Source: Termitomyces sp. T153
Taxonomy: Eukaryota; Basidiomycota; Agaricomycetes; Agaricales; Lyophyllaceae
Reading direction: 5' to 3'
Length of the DNA: 40,159 nt
Assembly (NCBI GenBank): GCA_018296165.2
Contig: JACKQL020000222.1
Coordinates: 1 to 40,159, forward strand
Made by a program: the position numbers and the translations under genes. The first letter of the stretch is position 1. Each line of letters starts with the position of its first letter. Of the stretch, positions 1 through 10,085 are shown in pieces. The notes beneath the pieces are model-generated. The model made no database searches. It was not told the origin of the DNA and saw only the letters and a program-made list of their open reading frames with translations.

Positions 1-2672
1 GTACTACAATATGCAGATTCAGGATAGCAATGAGTAGAAGACATTGTTCTGCATGCACTATAGGCAGTTTGAGTTCCTTGTGATGCAATTTGGGCTGCAC
101 AATGCACCAGCAGCCTTCCAGCAGATGGTTAATGAGATTTTTCACAATCTGGTGGATGTGTATGTGGTACTTTACCTTGACAACATCATCATTTTTTCTT
201 AAGAACTGGCACAGCATGATGAGCATGTATGTGAAGTGCTGAGGAGGTTACAAAGGGCAGATTTGTTCTTAAAACCTAAGAAGTGCAGGTTCAGAACCAT
301 GGAGGTTGATTATCTGGGGCTTAAGATATCCCCTGGCCCCATTGGAATGGACCTGGTCAAGGTCTTGAGTATCATGGAGTGGCTGACTCCCCAGAATGTG
401 TGGCAGGTGAACCAGTTTTTGGAGTTTTGCAACTTCTATTGTTAGTTTGTGGAGAATTATGCATGGATTGTGCAGCTGCTGGAGAGACTGAAAGGCAAGG
501 GGGTGCTGTGGAGGTGGGGGGTGGAGGAGCAGTCAGTGTTTGAGAAGTTAAAAGGGCATTTGCAGGGGCACTAGTGCTGGTGATGCCAAGCATGGAGGCA
601 GCTTCTTGTGTGGAGATGGATGCATCTGATTTTGTGGTGGGGGCAGTGTTGTTACAGAGGGCAGAGGATGGCAAGTGGCAACCAGTGGCTTTCTTCTCTA
701 AGGCAATGCAACCAGTGGAGTGGAACTACAATATGCACAATAAGGAGCTTCTGTCAGTGGTACAGGCATTTGAGGCATGGAGACCATATTTGAAAGGGAA
801 CCCATTCCCAGTGGAGGTGTTCTTGGACCACTGTAACTTGGAATATTTCATGACAGCATGGGACCTAAACAGATGGCAGGCACACTGGAGCCTGTTTCTG
901 AACTGATTTGTATTCATGATCCAGCATAGGCCAAGCTGCCTGAGTGCAGGCCCCAATGGTTTGTCTAGGAGGTCAGACCATGAGGTGGCATGGGAAGCAT
1001 GTGACAATAGGGGTCAGAAAGTGTTGGGTGAGGATTGAGTGGCAAAGAGAGCAGTGGTGGTGATGTTGGACAGATGTGGGGAGTTAAAGGTGGTGCAAAG
1101 AGTGGCAGCAGTGCAGGAACTTGTGGAGGATGGGGACATTCTGGAAGAAATTCAGGCCAAGTCCCAGAGAGACCCAAGGGTTGATGCCATTGTGAAAGTT
1201 GACTGAGGTGCCAGCATTGATTCAGTTATGACTGAAAGAGTTTATGGTGGAGGAGGTGGTGCACTTTAGAGGGTTGATCTACATGCCTGACAATGAGGAG
1301 GTGAAGCAGAAAGTGCTGCAGCTGTACCATGACTCAATTCCAGCAGGACACTCAGGGCAGGCCAACATGCTAGTGCTCATTGCATGATATTACTACTGGC
1401 CCAGGATGTCAGACTTTGTGTGGCACTATGTCAAGGGCTGTGAGACCTGCCAACAAATCAAACCTAGGCATTGGAGGTCATTTGAACCACTGCAGCCTCT
1501 TGAAGTGCTGGATAGCCCTTGGCAGCACATCTCAACAGATTACATTGGGCCATTGCCTCCATTGCAAGGGTGTGACACAATCCAGGTAGTTTGCAATAAG
1601 TACACAAAGCAGGCTTTCCTCAGGGCACACTTGGCAGACAACATGGCAGCAATGTGCAATGAGTTCATGGAAAGGGTGTGATGCTTGCATGGGACACTGA
1701 AGAAGGTAGTGTCAGATCAGAGGCCCCAGTTCATGGCAAAGTATGTGAGGAGGATGTGGGAGCAGTTAGGGATTAAACAGGCACTGTCAACAGTGCACCA
1801 TCCTCTGATGGATGGCCAGACAGAGCAGGCTAATCAGGAACTAGAGATGTACCTGAGGGTGTTTGTGGATTATGATCAGGATGACTAGATGGACTGGCCA
1901 CCTTTTGTGGAGTTTGCATTCAATAACTATGTCAATGCATCCATTAGGATGTCACTGTTCTATGCAGAATATGCCTATAACCCATGTTCTCCATCAACCC
2001 TGTCAACTCACAATCAGTTCCAAAGGCAGACACACAGCTAGACAAGATTAAAGAGGTTCAGGAGGAGCTGAAGGGTTTGTTGGAGCTCATGGCAGAGAGG
2101 ATGAAGAGGTTCTATGATGCCTGAGTGGATGAGGCACCTGACTACATTGAGGAGGATCATGTGTATATGGAACAGGTGGACCTGTGCTCTGATAGGCCCA
2201 GCTGTATATTGGATTTCAAGTGTTATGGGCCATTCAGAATTGCACAGAAGATTTCCAAGACCATGTACAGACTGGCATCACCAGATGTGTGGTCTATCCA
2301 TGATGTGTTCCATATCTCATGCCTCATTCCAGCTTGCAAAGATACCATCCTTAGGCAGTGCCAGGAGCCACCTCCCCCCATCCAGCTGGACATGGATGAC
2401 AAGGTCAAAATCAAGTGTATATTATAGGAGAGAAGGATTAAGGTGGGGTCAAGGAGTTCCTGGTGCAGTGGAAAGGGTACAACAACAGTGAGGATGAGTG
2501 GCTGAAGGAGTATGTTATGCTGCATGCAATGGAGGCAATCCAGGAGTTCCAGGAAAACAAACAGACACGTGGAAAGCGATGACGTGGAGGGAAACGTGAG
2601 TGATTGGCGCTGGCAATAGGCGCTGGGGGGATGGATCTTTTTTCCCCTCCATATACCTTACAAGTGGGCGGG
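1..2672 (+). pseudogene. Ty3/gypsy chromovirus pol remnant (RT, RNase H, integrase, chromodomain)
   Basis: The window opens inside reverse transcriptase. Around 85-130 the frame reads [13 protein letters not shown], and the active site at 173-184 reads YLDN where the family has YxDD. RNase H is at 574-906 (DASDF, NKELLSVV, FLDHCNLEYF). The integrase zinc finger HHCC lies at about 1325-1460 (YHDS, GHSG, CETC), and the integrase core at 1520-1850 (STDYIGPL, VVSDQRPQF, TDGQTEQANQ). A chromodomain remnant follows at about 2390-2560. Many stops and frameshifts break it (for example TAG at 34-36 and at 443-445), so it cannot make a working polyprotein. It is followed by a purine-rich stretch and an LTR, so this is the 3' half of an element whose 5' half lies outside the window. 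There is no CG dinucleotide before base 2568. Confidence 0.93.
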
Positions 2673-2883
2673 TGTTATGATACGCGCGTACGTGATGATT
2701 AGCTACAGTAGTCGCACCGCATAGTATACTGGTCTCTAAGCTTATCCACTCCGTTTTCAGGTATGTACTCACACGATGGGCATAGACACATTGCAATATA
2801 TCTCCGTTTTCAGTTCTTGTTCGTGTCGCGTTGCGAGTCACTGGACAACAACCTTCAGGCTATACCATCCATTTATTATAACA
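2673..2883 (+). mobile_element. Probable 3' LTR of the plus-strand gypsy element
   Basis: The sequence starts TGTTATGA directly after a purine-rich GTGGGCGGG tract, the expected place for a 3' LTR. The best candidate end is ATAACA at 2878-2883, the inverted complement of the start, giving about 211 bases. Unlike the pol region, it keeps many CG dinucleotides. Its last 28 bases coincide with the outer end of the left arm of the next element, so the exact border is ambiguous. No matching 5' LTR is in the window. Confidence 0.55.
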
Positions 2884-3508
2884 ACAGCCTGTACTTACAG
2901 CATAGTTGTAATATAACCAGTGTTGTAACTACAGTATCACATGAATGGCAATTTTCAGTCAAATATTTTGCCAATTGGGAGAATCAAACCTGTGACCACA
3001 ATCCCAAAAACAACAATTGATACAACTATCACCAGTTGACCATAGAGCCTTAATTACAATACAAACTTGTTGTGATAAGGGGAGCAAGCTCCCCTTCAAA
3101 ATATCCCTGGAACCCTAAGCATGTTAACAAAACCTTGACAGAACCTTAACAGAACCTAACCAAACCACTAACTACCTAACTGGAACTCTGACTGAACTCT
3201 AACCAGGCTAACCATGTGCTCAAGAGGCAGGCCCCATGGGTACATAGGCCTTAATGTGTTGAGATCATTACTGAGCCTGTTAGTTCAATAGTTGTATTGT
3301 GTCTTCCTTCCAATTATGTCCATCAGTCAACAGGTTGTTTGTTCAATTCTCTTTGGTTGATTTCTTTTTGTCCAGTTCAACATTCAATGCTGTTGACAAT
3401 TATCACATGTGATTGATATAACAAGCAGTGCTGTAATCACAACTGTGGTTATATTAGGCTTATCCTGTCATGACAGGGGATGTTATATCATTCTGCCAGC
3501 ATCAGGTG
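2856..3508 (+). repeat. Left 653-base terminal inverted repeat
   Basis: This pairs with 4288-4940. It contains no CG. It holds an AACC/AACT-rich stretch at about 3130-3215, a 9-base stem hairpin (AAGGGGAGC, AA, GCTCCCCTT) near 3078, and a perfect 14-base palindrome CCTGTCATGACAGG at 3464-3477 close to the inner end. Confidence 0.9.
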
Positions 3509-3535
3509 CAACCTTACACACTCTTTCCGCATGCC

Positions 3536-4147
3536 GCCCAACAGCAACAACGCCATCAAGATGGAAGTCGGCATTGAGGACTGTCTACACATTGAATCGG
3601 AGTACAACAAATCTAAGTGTGTTGCCTTCCTAACCTCTGCGCGCCCTTTCCCTAATCTATCATAAATACCACCTCAAAGACGTCAACGTCAGCAAGATCT
3701 ACTTTCTCCTCGAAAAGATCAAACACATGGAACTCTCCATCATCCGCCGTGAAACGACTGGTGCACCTCCAAATCAATATAACAAATCCGAGACGATAAC
3801 CAAGTTCCAAGTTTGAATCATGGACGGCGCCCCTGTGCGTGGTGAGTAATCTTGATCGACCCTCCTCCACCAAAACTATAAATTAAATTCTCAGGCGAAA
3901 CAACTCCTATATGCCTCTTCCTTAGTGGCTTTGACCTCACTCCAACATTCCGCGACGTCGACAAGAAGTTCAGCAAGAGGTACCATCTCAACCTTGTCCT
4001 GATCGATGAGAATCGACGGTACTTTGAGCAGCAGGTACATCACCTCTCCGCTCTCCCTCACCATCAATTCAACAAGCCCCTCTGCAGGAGATTACGACAT
4101 CCGGATACCTGAGGTTTGACAGCCTTCCAAACATTCTCATGATATAA
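3536..4147 (+). pseudogene. VPS26: Captured 3' part of VPS26 (retromer subunit)
   Basis: Vps26 is the arrestin-like subunit of the retromer cargo-sorting complex on endosomes. Translated pieces match the C-terminal half of the family: MEVGIEDCLHIE at 3561, then MELSIIRRETTGAPPNQY, MDGAPVRGE, GFDLTPTFRDVDKKFS and LNLVLIDENRRYFEQQ. The pieces are separated by intron-like sequences (about 3617-3665; GTGAGT to CTCAG at 3840-3895; GTACAT to TGCAG at about 4034-4088), so the capture was from genomic DNA. It is not functional: the N-terminal half is absent, a TGA interrupts TKFQV, the first acceptor reads AA instead of AG, and the last exon is frameshifted. CG content is normal, in contrast to the CG-free arms. 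Confidence 0.88.
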
Positions 4148-4287
4148 TGCCCACGGGTTCCTCTTCAGAACTGATACACCATGTACTGTACTACTATCTA
4201 TGTTATTGACACCGGACTTTATTTTACATTTCCTACGACTCTGAGATTTTTCCTGCAGACCAAGTCATTTTCATTAAGATCTCAGCT

Positions 4288-4940
4288 CACCTGATGCTGG
4301 CAGGATGATATAACATCCCCTGTCATGACAGGATAAGCCTGATATAACCACAGTTGTAATTACAGCACTGCTTGTTACATCAATCACATGTGATAATTGT
4401 CAACAGCATCAAATGTTGAACCAGACAAAAAGAAATCAACCAAAGAGAATTGAACCAACAACCTCATTACTAATGCACATAATTGGAAGGAAGACACAAT
4501 ACAACTATTGAACCAACAGGCTCAGTAATGATCTCAACACATTAAGGCCTATGTACCCATGGGGCCTGCCTCTTGAGCACATGGTTAGCCTGGTTAGAGT
4601 TCAGTCAGAGTTCCAGTTAGGTAGTTAGTGGTTTGGTTAGGTTCTGTTAAGGTTCTGTCAAGGTTTTGTTAACATGCTTAGGGTTCCAGGGATATTTTGA
4701 AGGGGAGCTTGCTCCCCTTATCACAACAAGTTTGTATTGTAATTAAGGCTCTATGGTCAACTGGTGATAGTTGTATCAATTGTTGTTTTTGGGATTGTGG
4801 TCACAGGTTTGATTCTCCCAATTGGCAAAATATTTGACTGAAAATTGCCATTCATGTGATACTGTAGTTACAACACTGGTTATATTACAACTATGCTGTA
4901 AGTACAGGCTGTTGTCATAATAAATGGATGGTATAGCCTG
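4288..4940 (-). repeat. Right 653-base terminal inverted repeat
   Basis: This is the inverted partner of 2856-3508, with the same length and scattered mismatches. It also lacks CG. The 14-base palindrome recurs at 4319-4332. The outer end GGTATAGCCTG at 4930-4940 abuts CG-containing, gene-like DNA. Confidence 0.9.
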
Positions 4941-5334
4941 CTCGGTTGAGAAAACCCTTGTGATCCAGGTGAATCTACACACTTCGTCAGATTCAAGAAT
5001 TGGTCAGAAAAGGCGATGAATACGCTCTTAGCATCGATGCGTCCTGTCTGTCCTTTTCCATGATCTGGGATTTTCTCAAACTCGCTGTGGGCGCGGGCTG
5101 GATTTTATTGGCACAATCTGCGCATTGCATAACGTGCGTGCCTCTCTTGTTGATCGTTCGAATCCCTGACTTTGCTTTTGAGCCGTTGAATAATTTGCTC
5201 CCTTCTCGTCTTTTCTGTAATCTCTCTCCTGACCGCTTCGAGCTGTACATCGAAATGGTTCATGTCATTGCAATCAGTGCCGCACGAACACCACTACGCC
5301 AGATACACTCGGACCATGTACCAACGCTAGATGC
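4941..5334. other. Gene-like DNA without a recognised gene
   Basis: CG content is normal for the gene-bearing segment. A 112-codon plus-strand frame (5000-5338) and an 85-codon minus-strand frame (4993-5250) overlap. Neither resembles a known family, and the stretch is most simply the 3' flank of the minus-strand gene that ends at 5335. A GTTCGAATCCC motif near 5156 looks like a tRNA B box but lacks a tRNA fold. Confidence 0.4.
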
Positions 5335-6208
5335 CTAGAAAACATTCTTCTGCTCCCTTTTCCTTCTTCTCTCTGCGATTCTTGTCAACATAATTTCCCG
5401 ACCACTGCGAGAGAAATGCCTCTTTGTCTTTTTCCCTCCACTTGCAACCACCTTGTGCCCCGTCCCCGATGTCGTCTGTTCACTCACGGATTTGGTCACT
5501 GTCGGAGCCGCAGCTACAAGTGTCGAATGTGCGTGAGTCGCGGCCATGGTCGTCGATGGTTGGACTGCCGGGACTAGGTTCTTGAGTGCCCCTTCTTTTT
5601 TCCAAGGCAAGCGAGCCAGGTTGTCCCACACTTTCCCGATATCGTCGGCGTCTTCTCTCAGAAAAATGGTGACGTGATATTGTGGTTTATAGTCTTTGCA
5701 CGCCTCAAAGATAGGGCGGCCTTGTCCGTCTTTCACAGACGAGACCTCATTGCTTTTGATGCTAGGTCAACAGTTGATGAACTCTGATCATATATAATGT
5801 GATACCACTCACGACCATATGAACTTGCCCTTCGATGAACAGTAGTCCCGGAACTCCTCAACGCCAAGGTCCCTAAAGGTTGAAAGACCACTAAAAGGTG
5901 AAAGAGTAAGGAAAGGAAGAGGAACTGTGACGGTAAACTGACTGGGGATTCTGCTTTTGCTCATGAGGACTTTTAGGACGAGTTCCCTTCGATATCACTA
6001 CGGTGGCCATTTTTTTTTCTTTCTCATCATTAGGCTGCTCAGGAGTAATCCCGAGAAAGTTTATCTTGAGCCGCTGTAAGTCCTTGTCTTTCTTTCCTAG
6101 CGCAGAGCTGGAAGTTCCGCAGCGGTAAAGGGTGAATATCTCATCGGCCCCTATAACTAGAGAAGATAGGGACAATGTGGCGAACAACAGTAAAAGGATA
6201 CGTGTCAT
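5335..6208 (-). CDS. Hypothetical secreted or ER-targeted protein, 3 exons, 256 aa
   Basis: I do not recognise the family. The gene model is exon 1 6208-5943, a 52-base intron, exon 2 5890-5813, a 51-base intron, and exon 3 5761-5335. All introns are GT-AG and the phases fit (266+78+427 bases). The start is the ATG of MTRILLLLFATLSLSS, a clear signal peptide, with cleavage likely after VIG near residue 20. The middle is acidic to neutral (GVEEFRDYCSSKGKFIW, YHVTIFLREDADDIG). The C terminus is Ala/Thr/Ser-rich and then strongly basic (KKTKRHFSRSG, RIAERRRKREQK). A signal peptide with a basic tail is unusual for a plain secreted protein. Codon use and CG content match host DNA. Splice sites are inferred from sequence only. 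Confidence 0.6.
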
Positions 6209-6639
6209 GGTAAATCCTTAGAACGGTATTATTCAATGTCGCATGATGAGAGTGACCTGGCCCTTACGTGAAATCAGGTGGTAAAGAGGGTTCGATATGA
6301 GGACAACAATGTCAAAGGAATAGGAAATGCAGATATGGGGAGGACCAGCCTAGAGGTTTCCCTTAGATACGGGTGCTATTTATCATCGACTGCTTTTGTG
6401 GGCGTTTTGATGTTGCAAATGACCTTCCTACGACCCGAAATCAAAGTTCGTTACAGAAGAATGATTGAATCACTACGTGAGGGCGCGTTGCGCCGTTCAA
6501 GGCCGCAGCTGCGATCGACCTGGAAATATTGCTTGTAGTGCCGTGCCTGTTCTCAATTGTGTATATGCACATTCACTATGTATGACGATTAAACTGTGGC
6601 CATTGATACAAGATGATTTTCGGACAAGCCTATCGTATG
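6209..6639. other. Intergenic DNA containing part of duplicated block A
   Basis: An 86-codon plus-strand frame (6278-6538) has no recognised domain and lies in the 3' half of the block repeated at 7779-8246. The plus frame is not kept in the second copy, so it is probably not a gene. The first ~100 bases are the upstream region of the gene starting at 6208. Confidence 0.35.
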
Positions 6640-6872
6640 TCATATAGCAACCGTAAAAAGCTCTCCACAGCGAACGAGGCACCAGAGAAACGCAAGTATT
6701 CTGTCCTCTTCCTTCCAACCACGGTCATTAGGTGCAGGTCTTCGTATCTCCTTGCGACGCTTTATCGCTTCATTTATACTCTAAACAATAATGTGAGAGA
6801 AACTTGGCGAGTGAAATACGAGACCATACCAACCCATGAAAAACGAGGCAGGCTCAATAATCCTTTCTCATC
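6385..6872 (+). repeat. Direct duplication, copy A
   Basis: About 490 bases align with 7779-8246, from ATCGACTGC...TTGTGGGCG to TCCTTYCTCATC, with small indels and many substitutions. The block covers the end of exon 1, the intron, exon 2 and the downstream region of the minus-strand acidic-protein gene. Confidence 0.8.
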
Positions 6873-7220
6873 TGATCTCATCTTACTCCACATCTTGATG
6901 TCTTCAACTTCCACTTCTCTCGAATAATCAAAGCCTTTTTCCTGAGAGTAAGACCGTGTGGATGCTCTCCTGACATCTATGTCATACTGTAGATGTTCGA
7001 TGCTGATAAGATGCCACATATTTCTGTCATCCTCGCTATTGGTTTCATCGTCGCTATTGGTTTCGTCATCACTATCGTTGGTCTTGTAATTTGACCGTCT
7101 TGCTTCGTAATAATTTTGGACGATATTCCGGACTGTCAAGAGGGGTATGCTCCAAGGATAATGGATAGTACCGTCAAGGGCTAGTGGTCTATTGTGGGAA
7201 TAGCGGTCGTAGGCTGGCAT
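6640..7220 (-). CDS. Hypothetical two-exon acidic protein, about 175 aa
   Basis: I do not recognise the family. Exon 1 is 7220 to about 6834, starting MPAYDRYSHNRPLALDG. It contains an acidic tandem repeat (NDSDDETNSDDETNSEDD) around residues 49-66. A short intron ending TTGTTTAG at 6781 leads to exon 2, 6780-6640, which reads INEAIKRRKEIRRPAPND through WCLVRCGELFTVAI and stops at TGA. The donor is uncertain. GTATGG at 6829 is the better site but leads straight to a stop, while GTTGGT at 6833 keeps the conserved 46-codon frame. The same exon 2 frame is readable in the second copy at about 8013-8153, which supports it as real coding sequence. Confidence 0.45.
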
Positions 7221-7778
7221 GATGACTATTCAGTGCCTGATAATTGAAGTCTGACAAGTATTGGTGGTCATAATTCAGACAGGAACAGAAGGGAGACTCA
7301 CAGTCCGCGCGAAGTAATTGTACAACTGTGAATTATGCTAGGCCAGAACTGATTGATTATTTTGGCAAAACATTAAAAGCAGATCTGAAAATATTTGAGA
7401 AAATGTACCTGGGATGAATCAGGCACAGCGTATTGGAACTTGAAGGCAACTGAAGGCAACTAGCGACGACGAGAAATCATGAAGTCGTGGCCACATATGA
7501 CATGTTGTACGCATCAGATGCATCAGATGGTTGATTAGGGATCTGGTATCCTGCTGACAACCTTGTTGATAGGGTCAACTTGATCAAAGGGCGGATCTCT
7601 CAGACGTTGATTCACCTCCAGATGGAATATGTGTAGTAGGTGCCCTGAAAGAATATCAAATACATAACGACTCCTACCCAAGACCAGGATATCACAAAGA
7701 TCCAAGGTCATAGAGAGAAGGATGAACGAACAGTCGAAGACCGATTGAGCTATATGATGACCAGTCATCAACCCAGAT
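7221..7778. other. Between the duplicated blocks; one short unassigned frame
   Basis: A minus-strand frame of 78 codons at 7535-7771 (DLCDILVLGRSRYVFDIL, then VNQRLRDPPFDQVDP) has gene-like composition and could be a 3' exon of copy B. No family is recognised and no splice model could be fixed. The rest holds the upstream region of the gene starting at 7220. A doubled CTTGAAGGCAACTGAAGGCAAC stretch lies near 7438-7459. Confidence 0.3.
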
Positions 7779-8246
7779 TATCGACTGCTCTTGTGGGCGT
7801 TGCCATGTTTCAAACCACCGTACTGCCCGAGTTCGTTACAGAAGGATGATTTAACGAGGATCCACACAATGTGAGGGCGCAAACATACCGACTCCGAGAT
7901 CGTTTCTTGGCTGTCAGCATTGATGGAAAATATCGTTGTAGTCTTGTGCTCAATCATGTGCGCATGCAATGTGACAATCGACCCGTGGCAATTTATAGAT
8001 TTTGGACCAGCCTACTCATACGGCAACCGTAAAAAGCTTCCCACAGCGAGCGAGGCACCAGAGAAACGTGAGGAAATTGTCCTCTTCCTTCCAACCCCAG
8101 CTATCAGGTGCAGGTCCTCATATCTCCTTGCCATGCTTTATTGCTTCATTTATAATCTAAACAATAGTGTGAAAAAATTGGCGAGTGAAACACGAGAGCA
8201 TACCAACCCATGAAAAACGAGGCAGGCTCAAAAATCCTTCCTCATC
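7779..8246 (-). pseudogene. Direct duplication, copy B: damaged second copy of the acidic-protein gene
   Basis: This aligns with 6385-6872. The minus-strand exon 2 frame is still readable (INEAIKHGKEI, then GPAPDSWGWKEEDNF, FLWCLARCGKLFTVAV) and ends at the same TGA. The codon that is CGA in copy A is TGA here, a CG-to-TG change giving a premature stop. Exon 1 is cut off two bases before the repeat insertion that begins at 8248, so the acidic N terminus is missing. Confidence 0.6.
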
Positions 8247-8247
8247 A

Positions 8248-9848
8248 TTGAGGATGGGCCGTTGTGGCACATGGCAGGTCCTAGGTCTACATACAATGGG
8301 TTGCTGATCACTTAGTTAGGAAGAGAGCAATATAATGATGACTTCTTAATGAAAACATTTTTCATACACTAGGTCAGTAAAAGGTATGAGAGGAAAAAAA
8401 TGTTGCCAACAGCCAAGCCACACATCCCAGTGGCAGGGCTGCACTGAAAGGAAATAGGGTAGTGGAACATCATTATATAAAACAAAAGATGAAATGAAAA
8501 AATGAACAGACATTTCAAAAATCAGTAGAAAAAACAAAAGGAAAGCAAAACTTGTGATGTATTTAGAATGAGAATTGAAAACATGTTTGTTCATTATTCA
8601 TCTTGCAATAGCATGTCAGACAATGATTTGACACACCCTCCAGCTGTAAGCCCTACCAGAGTAACTGTAAGTGAACACTTCATTGAAATGTCACTGTAAG
8701 GGTGACCTCTGGAGGCTGTGGCTCAATCACACAGCTGGCAAAGGGAAATCCAAAGTCTATTCAGTACTGTACAGTGTCTACTGAGATAACTACTCACCTG
8801 GCAAAGGGAAATCCAAAGAGAACAAGTCTGGGGATTCCCTAGGCCAGGTGTGACATTTCAGAGGCTTCAGAAGCATGAGAAACAACTACACAGTATGACA
8901 GAGAAAAAAGACAACACAGTATGACAGAGAAAAAAGATACAAGTGATGTGTCAGCAATTGGTCAGCAGTTACATAAGTCAGTGGCAGTGTCAAAGGAGCC
9001 ACACTTGTCTGAATTATTGACAGAGAACTGGTGCAGCCTGAGGGCTGAAACTAAGACCAATAGATAGGGAAAAGGAAGGAGAATAAAGGAAAACTATAAC
9101 AGAGAAAATCTGACAAGAACTGGAGAAGGAGAAGGGGAAACAAGTGAGACATCCCCTGACAGTCACTGCACATCATCCAGGTGTGCATTGACATGTGGTG
9201 GACAAGCTGATCATCATAGAAGCATAGTTTGCATGCAATATCAACACAATGATGATTACCAATGCAGTTGCTTGCAACAATAGATTACAAAGCATGGCAT
9301 GTGACTTTGGCTTTCCTTTGGTGCAGACAAGCTGATCATCATGGGAGCATATATGTTCCCATGATGATCAGCTAACACTAACACTAACACTAACACTGAC
9401 ATGTGGCAAAGAATTGACATTGTCTGCAACAATGATCAGGGTGGCAATGAAATTGACAAGAGTAGACTTGATCATGTAAAGATGCCACTCTGTTAATAAG
9501 ACACACTGCTGGCAGCCAATCATGTTTCCAAGGGAAAACCTGGGAAAGAAACCTGTTATACCATTTCTGGACAGTGTATTTCCAATGGGAAAAGGCTTTG
9601 AACAATACAAGAAGCCTTTTTTCAAAGGAAAAATCTTCAAAGAAATGGTATTACAGGTTTCTTTTTTCATTTTTCCACTGGAAACAGGTTCCAGTGTCAG
9701 CAGTGACAGTAGTTACAAGTTGAAGTAAACACATCAATGACAATGTATGCTAGGTATGGTGAGAGTTGGATTTCTGAACTATAGGATGAGATTTGTCAAG
9801 AAGCTTAGATGTAAAAGAGTCAACAACTGAGAGGATGAACTTGTTGAA
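8248..9848. mobile_element. CpG-free insertion of unknown family
   Basis: After the first ~15 bases no CG occurs until 9849, whereas both flanks are CG-normal, so this is foreign repeat DNA in gene-like sequence. Its first 42 bases match 12648-12689 at 36 positions, which suggests a shared element terminus (GGGCCGTTG core). It has no convincing coding frame. It contains repeated CTGGCAAAGGGAAATCCAAAG (8736, 8797), doubled ACAGTATGACAGAGAAAAAA (near 8891 and 8919), a 44-base palindrome and a CTAACA array. The right border is set only by the return of CG. Confidence 0.6.
9330..9373. repeat. 44-base near-perfect palindrome
   Basis: AGCTGATCATCATGGGA and its exact complement flank a self-complementary CATATATG core, with one G/T mismatch pair. 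A partial copy of the left half occurs at about 9205. The palindrome is followed directly by four CTAACA units and CTGACA (9372-9401). Confidence 0.9.
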
Positions 9849-9866
9849 CGAGCAACATACAATTAA

Positions 9867-10085
9867 AATAATGTTCTGTCCTGGGGATCCAATGCTCCGA
9901 CCCTATCATTTTATACATTTCTTGAAACTGCTCGCTTTTCGGAACGGTTTCTCATTGGGATTTCACATGCTCTGAGAGGTTCTCTTGCGGAAGAAGCGCC
10001 ACAGTTCACGGGTGAAGTGAAATCCATCATGGTCTCGACTCAGACGTTTCTTCTGCATCGCATGGAATTTGTAAAATCTGAGTAG
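9867..10085 (+). pseudogene. Open coding remnant of an unrecognised host-like gene
   Basis: A 72-codon open frame without a plausible start reads WGSNAPTLSFYTFLETARFS, FLIGISHALRGSLAEEAP and VSTQTFLLHRMEFVKSE, then TAG. The same frame continues to about 10780 with scattered stops but long protein-like stretches (MEYIRSLIGSYIKAWVDSL, ELSVTILKELKRMS). This suggests a decayed gene or one with unrecognised introns. CG content is host-like. The family is unknown. Confidence 0.3.

Larger units (their letters stand above)
2856..4940. mobile_element. Inverted-repeat element carrying a VPS26 gene fragment (Pack-type)
   Basis: Two arms of exactly 653 bases, 2856-3508 and 4288-4940, are near-identical inverted copies that both start CAGGCTATACC. 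Between them lie 779 bases of unrelated, CG-containing DNA homologous to the retromer gene VPS26. No transposase is present, so the element would be non-autonomous. No clear target-site duplication is seen (left flank ends ACAACCTT, right flank starts CTCGGTTG), so the superfamily is not assigned. Gene fragments held between long terminal inverted repeats are known from Pack-MULE and related plant and fungal elements; applying that model here is inference. Confidence 0.75.

Noticed and set aside
5120..5175. Possible tRNA suggested by GTTCGAATCCC near 5156
   Set aside because: The five bases on each side of the loop do not pair, no acceptor stem can be formed, and the upstream A-box-like word is at a poor distance.
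9330..9401. Helitron 3' end
   Set aside because: The hairpin abuts CTAA without the usual gap and the CTAACA units continue past it; no Rep/helicase or 5' TC end was found. Kept only as a question in the findings.
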